DNA of 64,000 nucleotides from Lacihabitans sp. CS3-21 (GTDB lineage Bacteria > Bacteroidota > Bacteroidia > Cytophagales > Spirosomataceae). This document shows positions 16,975 through 25,395 of the stretch, piece after piece. Within the stretch, counting starts at the first letter, position 1; every line of letters starts with the position of its first letter. The notes below the pieces were generated by a model that did not search any database, was not told the DNA's origin, and saw only the letters and a list, made by a program, of their open reading frames with translations. The DNA lies in the NCBI RefSeq assembly GCF_024343675.1, contig NZ_RJUD01000003.1, positions 186,001-250,000 on the forward strand, written 5' to 3'. A program made the position numbers and the translations under genes.

Positions 16975-18231
16975 TTATCTCAAATACATTGGAAATCTGG
17001 TAAATCGAAGACCAATTGTGAAGTCCAATCTATTGAGATTAATCGGCGTTGCGAGTTTAATTTTTTCTACTTTGTTGTCAATGGTACTTATTTCTCCGTA
17101 ATTATACCCTCCTTCAAGGCTTAGAACTATATCTCTACCAAATATGTCGTTACCCAAAAGGAAATCCAAACCTAGCGTGGCTGCAGCTCCATACGCTTGG
17201 CCCTTAAAATGAAATGCTGAGTTGTTGGTAAGGCCTTTATCTGAATATAAATGCATACCTGGACTCAAAGTTAATATTGCAAAAGTCTTATAGTCTATAC
17301 TTTTTCTATACAAAAAAGTTGGTCCAACAAACTTATGTGAGATTTTGTTAGAAAGTTGCCCGCCCTTGATGGCTTCTTGAGAAAACAGGTCGGGATAATC
17401 CAAACTCGTACTTGAATTCCTCGCTTGATAATTGGTATAGGTAGCACCAATTCCAACATGATCTCCAAAGAAGTAGGCAGCATCTACGCCAAACATCCAA
17501 CCTCTCAAAAGTTTTTCTTTGTATAGGCCATATGGTGAGGTGTCAGAGTTGGGGGCAATAATATTCCCCAAACCACCTTTAGCACCTATTCTATATTTTA
17601 GATAGTTTTTAAACTCAGAAACTGGTTCTGCATCTGCCAGAGGCGATACCTCAACTTTTTCTTTTTTTGACTCGGCTTTTTCTAGAGTCTTTTCAGTTTT
17701 TGAGTTTGCAATTGGCTTTTCGTCCGTTAGCGGTTCATTGGTTATATCTGTTTTCTTTTCAGTAGAAACGGCTGTTTTGGATTTGTCCAAACTGCTTTTT
17801 GTAGGCTCGGTTTCTGTTTTTTCAGAATTCTTTTTACTATCTGATTTGACTACTTCACTTTTCTTAGACTCAACTTTTTTTGTGTTTGAACTGTTGGGTT
17901 GTTTTTCTTCTGGAGTAGATGGTTTAAGTGGAACAGCTCTGTTTGACTGACCAGATTTGCTTTTTTCAATAAGTTTGTCGTTTTGCAAAACATCCGTTGG
18001 ATAGTAGGCATATTTAAATGAAGATACCAAATTTTTAAATATCTCATTTCTAAGAACCTTATTTTTAGGGCCCAAATACGCATATACAAATCTAGTAGGA
18101 GTTTCATCTAGAATTTTACATCTAATTTCTTCCCCCGCTTGAGTAACAATCAAATCTTTTTGTGCGAAGGTTTTGGTACCTAAAAGTGTAAAGCACAAAA
18201 CAGCAATAACCTTAAATAAAAGTTTGGTCAT
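16975..18231 (-). CDS. Outer-membrane beta-barrel protein with low-complexity linker, function unknown
   Basis: I choose the ATG at 18231 (MTKLLFKVIAVLCFTLLGTKTFAQ) because it gives a clean signal peptide; an in-frame ATG at 18273 adds 14 residues. A short N-terminal domain (KDLIVTQAGEEIRCKILDETPTRF...) resembles segments seen in other Bacteroidota envelope proteins. It is followed by a linker of about 120 residues very rich in K, S, E and T (bases about 17,630-17,960). The C-terminal 200 residues (YRIGAKGGLGNIIAPN, GVDAAYFFGDHVGIGATYTNY, LDFTIGLRFTRF) read as an outer-membrane beta-barrel ending in an aromatic residue. No enzymatic motif was seen, and I do not recognise a specific family. 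Confidence 0.75.
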   Translation of the reverse strand: MTKLLFKVIAVLCFTLLGTKTFAQKDLIVTQAGEEIRCKILDETPTRFVYAYLGPKNKVLRNEIFKNLVSSFKYAYYPTDVLQNDKLIEKSKSGQSNRAVPLKPSTPEEKQPNSSNTKKVESKKSEVVKSDSKKNSEKTETEPTKSSLDKSKTAVSTEKKTDITNEPLTDEKPIANSKTEKTLEKAESKKEKVEVSPLADAEPVSEFKNYLKYRIGAKGGLGNIIAPNSDTSPYGLYKEKLLRGWMFGVDAAYFFGDHVGIGATYTNYQARNSSTSLDYPDLFSQEAIKGGQLSNKISHKFVGPTFLYRKSIDYKTFAILTLSPGMHLYSDKGLTNNSAFHFKGQAYGAAATLGLDFLLGNDIFGRDIVLSLEGGYNYGEISTIDNKVEKIKLATPINLNRLDFTIGLRFTRFPMYLR

Positions 18232-18662
18232 TTTAATGTATAATAAATTTAATAATACTAAACTCTTGAGCATCGAAATGCAAAAATAATCAAAAACTAT
18301 CTAATACTTTGAGAAAGTACATAACTGTACCTCTAAATACGTTTCTTGAAATTTATAAATTACAATAATCGTACCGAAATCTTTCGTGAACAATAAACGT
18401 TAAAAAACTCACATAATTTTGAATAAACACTTTGTTTTATATATCAATTCCTAAAGTTTGAGCTTGATTATTTTAAAAAATCTTGAGAATTTATTGTGTA
18501 CCTATAGATTATTAACTTACCGTTAACTAATTTTTTTTATTCAAAATTTGACTTTTAAAAATTTAATGTTTTATATTTCGGAAAAATAATTCTTCAATTT
18601 AAAAAAACACCTATTGTACAATATGATATAAAACTCTACGTTAACTAATCTGAAAATACATA
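18232..18662. other. 431-bp AT-rich intergenic region upstream of the ECF sigma gene
   Basis: No gene is visible. The stretch is very AT-rich and separates divergent genes. It contains a perfect 11-base direct repeat CGTTAACTAAT at 18521-18531 and 18639-18649, with further GTTAAC just inside the sigma gene (near 18,678). It probably holds both promoters. Confidence 0.5.
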
Positions 18663-19268
18663 ATGGAAAAAATCCTAGTTAACGAAAGTGAGCTTATATC
18701 AGCGTACATACGTGGAGATGAAAAGGCATTCGCCACGCTTGTTAATCGATACAAGTCCAAAGTTTATACTACTATTTACCTTGTTGTGAAAGACAGTTAT
18801 GTCGCTGAAGACCTAACGCAAGATACCTTTATTAAGGCCATAAGGACCTTAAAAGAAGGCAGGTACAACGAAGAAGGCAAGTTTCTGCCATGGATTCTTC
18901 GCATAGCCCACAATTTGGCCATTGACTATTTTCGTAGGGCAAAACGTTATCCTAACGTAGTTTTTGAGGATGGAAGTAGTGTGTTCAACTCTCTCAATTT
19001 CGCTGAAGATTCTATTGAGTCAGCTCAAATCAAGAAAGAATCTCACGAACATCTGAGAAGTATGATCAAGAAGTTGCCGGAGCAACAACGCGAAGTTTTG
19101 GTTATGAGGCATTACGAAGACCTCAGTTTCCAAGAAATAGCCGAAGCTACGGGCGTGAGTATCAATACTGCATTGGGCCGTATGCGTTATGCTCTTATCA
19201 ATCTGAGAAAATTGATGAGTAAAACAAAATATGCCTATGACACAAACCTGTACATCAACGCAGAATGA
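18663..19268 (+). CDS. RNA polymerase sigma factor, ECF type
   Basis: The 201-residue protein has sigma region 2 (VVKDSYVAEDLTQDTFIKAIRTLKEG, WILRIAHNLAIDYFRRAKR; residues about 40-100) and region 4 (LPEQQREVLVMRHYEDLSFQEIAEATGVSINTALGRMRYAL; about 135-175). It lacks regions 1 and 3, which defines the ECF group. No anti-sigma factor gene is next to it. Instead an overlapping 80-codon gene follows, sharing 38 bp. The long upstream region carries repeated CGTTAACTAAT sites that could be regulatory. The regulon is unknown. Confidence 0.9.
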   Translation: MEKILVNESELISAYIRGDEKAFATLVNRYKSKVYTTIYLVVKDSYVAEDLTQDTFIKAIRTLKEGRYNEEGKFLPWILRIAHNLAIDYFRRAKRYPNVVFEDGSSVFNSLNFAEDSIESAQIKKESHEHLRSMIKKLPEQQREVLVMRHYEDLSFQEIAEATGVSINTALGRMRYALINLRKLMSKTKYAYDTNLYINAE

Positions 19269-19473
19269 GATTGTTCGTTACATTTATAACGAAACCTCGA
19301 GTTCTGAAAATGTTATCATTGAGACCTCTTTAATTTATGACAATGATTTGTTGGAGTTCTACCTCGACTGTATCGAGATAAAAGAAGAAATGAACCAGAT
19401 AAATCTAAGTCCGAGAGAATCGACGATACAAAACATCTTGAATTTTTCTAAAAGCTTTAGACCTGCGATTTAA
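19231..19473 (+). CDS. Small protein overlapping the ECF sigma gene
   Basis: The 80-residue frame starts 38 bp before the end of the sigma gene (ATG 19231, or ATG 19237 giving MTQTCTSTQNEIVRYIYNE). It ends inside a strong terminator, which supports it as the real last gene of the operon. It is acidic with no membrane segment or signal peptide. A stretch LLEFYLDCIEIKEEMNQ is followed by LSPRESTIQNILNFSKS. I recall similar small genes behind sigma factors in other Bacteroidota but know no function. An anti-sigma or sigma-stability partner is possible (inference). Confidence 0.7.
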   Translation: MPMTQTCTSTQNEIVRYIYNETSSSENVIIETSLIYDNDLLEFYLDCIEIKEEMNQINLSPRESTIQNILNFSKSFRPAI

Positions 19474-19490
19474 TCGCAGGTTTTTTTTTT
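19461..19490 (+). terminator. Rho-independent terminator of the sigma operon
   Basis: A 9-bp GC-rich stem (ACCTGCGAT at 19461-19469 with ATCGCAGGT at 19473-19481) with a 3-base loop precedes nine to ten T residues. The stop codon of the small gene lies in the loop and stem. Confidence 0.9.
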
Positions 19491-21183
19491 AGAAAAGTAG
19501 TTGTTTTCTCGCCATATTCCATCTAAGTCCAAAGGAAAAAATACTTTCGGTTTCGTCTTTAAAGTAAGAATCTTTGCGTCTTTGGTACATAAGGTCAATA
19601 AACAAATTATGTTTAATCATCAAAGAGGCTACCATTTCGGTGTTTTTGATACGGTTTTCGAAGCCTTGCCCTATGTAATTGTTATAATCAGATATTCTTC
19701 CAATGCGATTATTGAGTTTAATATTACCTCCGTAATTGCTGCTGTCTTTGTCTTCGCCTTTTAATGCATTCATGGCTACAAATGACAATAATACCTTGGG
19801 GTGTGGTTGATATTTTACAGAAACGATATTTTCCTTAAAATTTGCTCCCAAAGGATGAGCCATTGGGAGGTTATAATTTACATAATTGGTGTAATCCGTA
19901 AAATGTGAGTACATAAATGGCCTGGCTCTATTCAGTTCGTATTGCAGATCAAGATTTTTGATTTTAAATACATCAAAATACTTAACTCCAAGCTGCCAAG
20001 CGTATTTTTTTGACCACCAACCTTCTTTTTTAAACTCTTTTGTATTGTATTCGTCTAGGAAATATTGGCCATAAGCGGTAAATGTTTTGAGAATATTTAG
20101 CTTAAAATCTGCTCCGACCATGGCATTGTCAGAACTTCCTAAATATCCTTCCACAAATCTGTAAAAAATAACAGGATTGAGGTAATTCAATTCAAAACCT
20201 GTTTTGCGGCTTCCATACATTACGCTCTCAAACAATCCTACGTTTAGGGTTTTGGTGAGGTTGATATTTAAGTGATGAAACGCCATGTATTTTGGGGCGT
20301 TGGTGATTTGACTAAAAGGCGGATTTACTACTTGCATATTGGTCATTTGACCTAGAATAGACAAATATTGTAATCTCCCAATTCTCAAGTCTGTTTTAAG
20401 TTGTAAATAGGGGGCACTAAAATCACTCAATACCATTGATCTGATACCTGAGCCAATAAAGTTTTTATCATGCCCAAATGTCATTGTAAGACTTTTTATT
20501 GGCTTAAATGCAAAATAGCCTAAAGCAGAGAAATAGTCGCCTTGAAGTAAATCATAATTATCATTTTTTATTTTTACCAATGATTGGTATGGATATCCTT
20601 GATAGGTTTTGTAAAAATTCACCAAAAAATTGCTACTAGAACTTTGATTATCGGTTAGCATGGTGTAAAAGCCCAGCTTTTTGTTAATATTTCCTCTAAT
20701 TTCTACTCCACGCGTATTGGTAAATGTAGATTTTGATTTCAAATTGCCATGTGCGGAGTTATTTCCAAGGAGCACATTTAAAATAGGCGAAACATGAATG
20801 TCAAAATCATCAGTTTGGACAAAATAAAAGTCAGATTTGTTTTTATATATATGCTTTAAAATCGGCTTTTTGCTTATGTTATTGATTATTTGGTTTTTAT
20901 GAATAAACTCCCAGTTGTCTATTTGTAAATATTCAATATTACGTTTGTCTGTCTTAGAGAGTTTTAAGAATGTCGAAGAATCAATAGTTGCTAGAAAATC
21001 TCCGATTTGTTCTCTACTAAAAGGCTTAATATTTGTATGAAATGAATTGGAAAGCGTCCCTGACTTTACTTCAAGCCTTTCTAAAAACCCATCAGGCATT
21101 TGAGAAATAGGACTATTGGCACTTTGAGAAAAGCCGAAATTTAGCTTTGTTAGAAAAAACAGGAAAAATAATTTTCGACGCAT
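19489..21183 (-). CDS. Wzi/RemB-like outer-membrane beta-barrel protein
   Basis: The 564-residue protein has a signal peptide (MRRKLFFLFFLTKLNFGFSQ) and then sequence alternating in a beta-barrel pattern to an aromatic C-terminus (FSFGLRWNMARKQLLF). Features such as PLQSLTMTFGHDK-like turns, FIGSGIRSMVLSDFSAPYLQLKTDLRIGRLQY and GADFKLNILKTFTAYGQYFLDEY match the capsule-assembly Wzi family as annotated in Bacteroidota. That family includes the gliding protein RemB of Flavobacterium johnsoniae. It may bind polysaccharide at the cell surface. Family assignment is from recognition, without a profile search. Confidence 0.75.
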   Translation of the reverse strand: MRRKLFFLFFLTKLNFGFSQSANSPISQMPDGFLERLEVKSGTLSNSFHTNIKPFSREQIGDFLATIDSSTFLKLSKTDKRNIEYLQIDNWEFIHKNQIINNISKKPILKHIYKNKSDFYFVQTDDFDIHVSPILNVLLGNNSAHGNLKSKSTFTNTRGVEIRGNINKKLGFYTMLTDNQSSSSNFLVNFYKTYQGYPYQSLVKIKNDNYDLLQGDYFSALGYFAFKPIKSLTMTFGHDKNFIGSGIRSMVLSDFSAPYLQLKTDLRIGRLQYLSILGQMTNMQVVNPPFSQITNAPKYMAFHHLNINLTKTLNVGLFESVMYGSRKTGFELNYLNPVIFYRFVEGYLGSSDNAMVGADFKLNILKTFTAYGQYFLDEYNTKEFKKEGWWSKKYAWQLGVKYFDVFKIKNLDLQYELNRARPFMYSHFTDYTNYVNYNLPMAHPLGANFKENIVSVKYQPHPKVLLSFVAMNALKGEDKDSSNYGGNIKLNNRIGRISDYNNYIGQGFENRIKNTEMVASLMIKHNLFIDLMYQRRKDSYFKDETESIFSFGLRWNMARKQLLF

Positions 21184-21253
21184 GTGCTATTAAATAAAAG
21201 GAAGAAAGCTGCGAAAATAATTAATAATTAGCACTAATAAGCAGATTAATTGA

Positions 21254-21261
21254 TAATTTTG
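21254..21261 (+). promoter_or_regulatory. Candidate -7 box (TAATTTTG) for ispH
   Basis: TAATTTTG fits TAnnTTTG and lies 49 bp before the ispH start in the divergent intergenic region. No good -33 box was found. Confidence 0.3.
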
Positions 21262-21310
21262 GAACAAAGCAATGATGCATTAAGTTTTCAAAATAACGAA
21301 AACCAATTGA

Positions 21311-22534
21311 ATGAAGACATTTGAGATTCCGCAAATCTATAGAAGTACCATAATATCTGGCATAAAAGAAAAACGCAGGGTAAAAGACAAGTTAAAAAAG
21401 GATTTTAGTCCTACCATATTAGATTTTGAGCATGTTAAGATTTTATTAGCTAGGCATTTTGGTTTTTGTTACGGAGTAGAAAATGCAGTGGAGATTGCCT
21501 ACAGTGTTTTAAACGAAAACGAAGGCAAACGGATATTTTTGTTGAGTGAAATGATCCATAATCCAGAGGTTAATGCCGATTTATTGTCTCGTGGTGTAAA
21601 ATTTCTGATGGATACCAAAGGCAACAAACTGGATGCGTTTTATGATTTAAAACCGAGTGATATCGTTATTGTGCCAGCTTTTGGAACTACTTTAGAACTG
21701 CAAAATGAATTATCTGCTTTGGGTATTGATTCTTATAAATATGACACCACTTGTCCGTTTGTTGAGAAGGTTTGGAACCGTGCCCAGCAAATTGGTGAGC
21801 GGGGTTTTAGTGTTATTGTTCATGGAAAGCCCAATCATGAAGAAACAAGAGCAACATTTTCACACAGTCAAGAGAACTCTCCTACCATAGTTATAAAAGA
21901 CATGTTGGAAGCCATTCTTTTGGCTGCTTATATCAGAAAAGAGAAATCTTCAGAAGAGTTCTATCAGGAGTTTTCCGGCAGATTTTCGAAGGGATTTGAT
22001 CCTGAGAAGGATTTAGAAAGATTTGGAGTGGTGAATCAAACCACCATGTTGGCCACAGAAACACAAGATATAGCAAATTTTCTAAAGGACGAGTTGATAA
22101 AGTCCAAGAATCTTTCTGAATTAGAAATACCAGCATATTTTGCTAGCACTAGAGATACGCTTTGTTATGCCACCAACGATAACCAGGATGCCACATATGC
22201 TTTAATGAATGAAAAGGCCGATATGGCCATCGTTGTCGGTGGGTATAATAGCTCTAATACCACACACCTCGTTGAATTATTAGAAACTGCTATGCCGACA
22301 TTTTTTATTCAGACAGAATTAAACCTAATTTCAGCTAATCGGGTATCTCATTTTGATATTCATTCTCATGTGGAGAAAGAGACCTTTGGAATTTTTGACT
22401 TCAACAGAAAGCCTACTATTGTACTTACTTGTGGAGCATCTTGCCCAGATGCTGTTGTGGAGTCAGTACTAAAAAAAATTGTTGGATTTTTTGAAGAAGA
22501 GGTGGATTTTGAAAATTTAGTTAATCGGGTTTAG
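21311..22534 (+). CDS. ispH: 4-hydroxy-3-methylbut-2-enyl diphosphate reductase IspH
   Basis: The 407-residue protein is the long IspH form found in Bacteroidota and cyanobacteria, about 90 residues longer than the E. coli enzyme. The three cluster cysteines are visible: FGFCYGVENAVE (Cys53), DTTCPFVEKVW (about 147) and CGASCPDAVVE (about 375-380). It catalyses the last step of the MEP pathway, giving IPP and DMAPP, using a [4Fe-4S] cluster. Just after the stop is a palindrome (TAGGATTT at 22532-22539 with AAATCCTA) without a T run. Confidence 0.95.
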   Translation: MKTFEIPQIYRSTIISGIKEKRRVKDKLKKDFSPTILDFEHVKILLARHFGFCYGVENAVEIAYSVLNENEGKRIFLLSEMIHNPEVNADLLSRGVKFLMDTKGNKLDAFYDLKPSDIVIVPAFGTTLELQNELSALGIDSYKYDTTCPFVEKVWNRAQQIGERGFSVIVHGKPNHEETRATFSHSQENSPTIVIKDMLEAILLAAYIRKEKSSEEFYQEFSGRFSKGFDPEKDLERFGVVNQTTMLATETQDIANFLKDELIKSKNLSELEIPAYFASTRDTLCYATNDNQDATYALMNEKADMAIVVGGYNSSNTTHLVELLETAMPTFFIQTELNLISANRVSHFDIHSHVEKETFGIFDFNRKPTIVLTCGASCPDAVVESVLKKIVGFFEEEVDFENLVNRV

Positions 22535-22627
22535 GATTTATAAAATCCTAAAATTGATATTATTTATTCCTTTTTTTAAAAGAATTGAAATAATCCGACG
22601 TTACAGTAAGGTAAAAACACATTACCC

Positions 22628-22828
22628 ATGAAGATGCTTGAGTATATAAAAATGATCTTAGATAAAGTTAGTTTTGATTCAAAGTTATTCGAAAAAGAGT
22701 TAAAGAAAGGCTTAAAAGAATTGCAGCCGGTAGATATGAAAGAATTGAGAAACTGGTGTTATGAAAAATTCGGAAAGATTTATCAAACCTTACTGAATAA
22801 GGTATTTAGGAGAGTAAAGCTTGCATAA
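22628..22828 (+). CDS. Conserved small cytoplasmic protein, function unknown
   Basis: This 66-residue lysine-rich protein (MKMLEYIKMILDKVSFDSKLF...) has predicted amphipathic helices and no signal peptide or membrane segment. It ends 6 bp before a perfect bidirectional terminator, which supports it as a real gene. The pattern SFDxxLFEKELKK...LRNWCYEKFGKIYQ looks like a small family I have seen in Bacteroidota, but I cannot name a function. Confidence 0.65.
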   Translation: MKMLEYIKMILDKVSFDSKLFEKELKKGLKELQPVDMKELRNWCYEKFGKIYQTLLNKVFRRVKLA

Positions 22829-22833
22829 AAAAC

Positions 22834-22868
22834 AAAAAATGTCGTTTCACTGTGAAACGACATTTTTT
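22834..22868. terminator. Perfect bidirectional terminator
   Basis: AAAAAATGTCGTTTCAC (22834-22850) and its exact complement (22852-22868) form a 17-bp hairpin with A/T tails on both sides. It serves the small gene on the plus strand and pyrC on the minus strand; the pyrC stop codon is at its edge. Confidence 0.95.
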
Positions 22869-24205
22869 TATCTATTGAATAAAAGCCTTTTACCAGATTT
22901 ATTGTCATTGAACTTGCCTTCATCATAAAGTAATTCACCAGATACAAAAGTCTTATTAATGCTTGCACCAAAAGTTTTACCTTCAAATGGCGACCAGCCA
23001 ACTTTATATAAAATATTGTCCTTAGAAACTGTGTAGGGTTTATTCAAATCGACCAAAACCAAATCTGCCCAATAACCTTCTCTAATGTATCCTCTACGGT
23101 CTATTCTGAAACATTCTGCTGGAGCATGACACATTTTTTCAATGATTTTTTCAAGACTAATTTTACCTTTCTCATAGAAATCGAGCATAACTTGAAGACT
23201 ATTTTGAATCAAAGGCAATCCAGATGGAGCGTTCCAATAGTTGCTGTCTTTTTCTTCTAAGGTATGAGGAGCATGATCAGTTGCTATAATGTCAAGTTTA
23301 TCACTCAAAAGCCCTTCCATTAGTTTGTCCCTGTGATTGTGCTTAATAGCTGGGTTACATTTTATTTTTGTTCCAAGCGTTTTGTAGTCTTCAGCGTCAA
23401 AATACAAATGATGAACGCAAACTTCCGAGGTAATTTTCTTTTCTGAGAGTGGAATAGTATTGTCGAATAATTCAAGTTCTTCGCCTGTTGAGATATGCAA
23501 AATGTGAAGTCTTGTGCCATGTTTCTTGGCCAAACCAGCGGCCATAGAGCTAGAAATATAACAAGCCTTTTCGTTTCGAATAATTGCATGAATATCATAA
23601 GGAATCTCGCTATTGGCATACTTTTCTTTATAAAATTCAAGATTTGCTCTTACTGTACCTTCATCTTCACAATGGGTGGCTATAAGCCCAGAGAAATTGC
23701 TGAAGATATTCTCCAGCGTTTTTTCATTGTCCACCAACATATTACCAGTAGAACTACCCATAAAGAGTTTAAGACCGCAAATTTTGCTTAAATCGGTTTT
23801 CATAGCTTCGTCGTAGTTATCGTTGGATCCACCCATAAAAAATGAGTAATTTGTCCAGCTAGATTTCGCTGCTATTTTATATTTATCTTCTAGAAGTTCT
23901 TGTGTCAAGGCATTAGGTACTGTGTTAGGCATTTCCATAAAACTGGTTGTACCTCCTGCTAAAGCAGCTTTAGATTCGGTTTCGATATTTGCCTTATGTG
24001 TAAGTCCAGGCTCACGAAAATGCACTTGGTCGTCTATGACTCCTGGCATAAGGTACAAACCTTGAGCATCAAAGATATATTGAGCGGTTAAATGACTAAG
24101 ATTTTTATCAATTCTGTATATTTTTCCATCTTTTATGAGGATATCTAGCTCTTGTATCTTTCCTTCATTTATTACCTTAGCGTTCAATATTAGCGAAGTA
24201 GACAT
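22868..24205 (-). CDS. pyrC: Dihydroorotase, class I
   Basis: The 445-residue amidohydrolase catalyses cyclisation of carbamoyl-aspartate to dihydroorotate in pyrimidine synthesis. Motifs are PGVIDDQVHFREPGLTHK (about residues 56-72), MEMPNTVPN, IATHCEDEG, LHILHISTGEEL and the catalytic ATDHAPHTLEEK. The usual HxH zinc motif is QVH here, as I recall for other Bacteroidota dihydroorotases, so it may not be a defect. It lies 10 bp upstream of the TPR gene's end, with both on the minus strand. Confidence 0.92.
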   Translation of the reverse strand: MSTSLILNAKVINEGKIQELDILIKDGKIYRIDKNLSHLTAQYIFDAQGLYLMPGVIDDQVHFREPGLTHKANIETESKAALAGGTTSFMEMPNTVPNALTQELLEDKYKIAAKSSWTNYSFFMGGSNDNYDEAMKTDLSKICGLKLFMGSSTGNMLVDNEKTLENIFSNFSGLIATHCEDEGTVRANLEFYKEKYANSEIPYDIHAIIRNEKACYISSSMAAGLAKKHGTRLHILHISTGEELELFDNTIPLSEKKITSEVCVHHLYFDAEDYKTLGTKIKCNPAIKHNHRDKLMEGLLSDKLDIIATDHAPHTLEEKDSNYWNAPSGLPLIQNSLQVMLDFYEKGKISLEKIIEKMCHAPAECFRIDRRGYIREGYWADLVLVDLNKPYTVSKDNILYKVGWSPFEGKTFGASINKTFVSGELLYDEGKFNDNKSGKRLLFNR

Positions 24206-24215
24206 ATTTTAATAA

Positions 24216-25334
24216 TTATGATATTTTTTTTAATTCAGTTTTTGCTGCATTTATAACCCATTCGTATTCGGCTATTTTTAAACATTCTTTATAAAATGCA
24301 ATAGCCTTGGTTATTTCTTTTTGTTTTACAAATATACGAGCCATTCCTAAATATGCCATTCCATGATATTCTTTCGTGTACCTATCATCATGTGGAATTT
24401 TTAATGCTTTGGCATAATTTATAAATGCACTTTGAAGATTTTTCCCAGTGTGTTCTTCTGCGTAGGCCTCAAATACTAAGTTGGACAATTGGCTTACTTT
24501 ATCTTTACGTGATTTTAGTTGATCATTGAGTTTTAAAGCTTCTTCATATTCATTATTTAGTAATAGACTCTCAATGTGTTTTATTTTAAATATGTAATTG
24601 TTGGGATATTTGGAATTTAAAATATTGGAATAAGCCAAAGATTTCTTAAAATTGGATTCGTATTTGATATTGATATTAACCAAATATAATGCAGCTTCAG
24701 TTCTACTAAAGATGGATTTTTTGAATGAGTTTTCTAATTCCTGCAGTCCAAGTTTTTTGTTTCCATCCTCAAAAAACATCATAATTGGTTTCACCATTGG
24801 GTGTGATTCAGGATATTGAACTCTATAAAAATTATAAAGACCAGAGGCAAAAAGAAATTCTGGGTTCTCATTTTTGTATTTTTTCCCTTCATTAAAGAAA
24901 TTGTGAGCTTTTTTTGCCTCGCTTGCCGCTTCAAAGTATTCTTTTTGATAATTTTTTGACAGAGCTATAAATCCGTGTGCTGCAAGGAGAAAAAAAGTAG
25001 CTTCTTTTTTATATTTGGGGATATTATAGATACTTTTTGAGGCTAATATACATTTATTAAGTTCAGAGATGTATTTTTTTAGTACTTCTGGATTTTTATC
25101 TATTGGTACATTCTCCCATTGAAGTTCAATGGCATTTAACAAGAATTTTACTGGATGTTGTGGATAGGCAATTTTTACTGAATTTAAAACCTCGTTTGCT
25201 TGATCAAACTGTTGATTGTAAAGAAAGTCTAATCCTTTGATAGTGATATCTTTGTTTTTTTCGTCTTCTAAAAACTGGGCATTAGTTTGAAGTTGAAAGA
25301 CGGTAATAATAAAAAGTATGATTTTGGATTTCAT
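24216..25334 (-). CDS. Exported TPR-type helical repeat protein, function unknown
   Basis: I set the start at ATG 25334 (MKSKIILFIITVFQLQTNAQ), which gives a signal peptide. The in-frame ATG at 25355 would lie inside the terminator of the gene upstream. The rest is helical with repeated TPR-like segments such as AALYLVNINIKYESNFKKSLAYSNILNSKYPNN and GMARIFVKQKEITKAIAFYKECLKIA near the C-terminus. TPR domains mediate protein-protein contacts. It is probably periplasmic. It sits between the collagen-like lipoprotein and pyrC on the same strand. Confidence 0.75.
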   Translation of the reverse strand: MKSKIILFIITVFQLQTNAQFLEDEKNKDITIKGLDFLYNQQFDQANEVLNSVKIAYPQHPVKFLLNAIELQWENVPIDKNPEVLKKYISELNKCILASKSIYNIPKYKKEATFFLLAAHGFIALSKNYQKEYFEAASEAKKAHNFFNEGKKYKNENPEFLFASGLYNFYRVQYPESHPMVKPIMMFFEDGNKKLGLQELENSFKKSIFSRTEAALYLVNINIKYESNFKKSLAYSNILNSKYPNNYIFKIKHIESLLLNNEYEEALKLNDQLKSRKDKVSQLSNLVFEAYAEEHTGKNLQSAFINYAKALKIPHDDRYTKEYHGMAYLGMARIFVKQKEITKAIAFYKECLKIAEYEWVINAAKTELKKIS

Positions 25335-25342
25335 AAAAATAA

Positions 25343-25376
25343 AAAACCCTTTCACTGGTTGCAGAGAAAGGGTTTA
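25343..25376 (-). terminator. Terminator/attenuator between collagen-like gene and TPR gene
   Basis: A 10-bp stem (AAACCCTTTC at 25344-25353 with GAAAGGGTTT at 25366-25375) is followed on the minus strand by TTTTTTATTTTT. It ends just before the TPR gene start at 25334, so it may attenuate read-through rather than fully separate the two genes. Confidence 0.75.
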
Positions 25377-25395
25377 AAATGGTAGTAATATAATA

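Noticed and set aside
25335-25355. Upstream start for the TPR gene at 25355
   Set aside because: It lies in the hairpin terminator of the preceding gene, and ATG 25334 gives a normal signal peptide.
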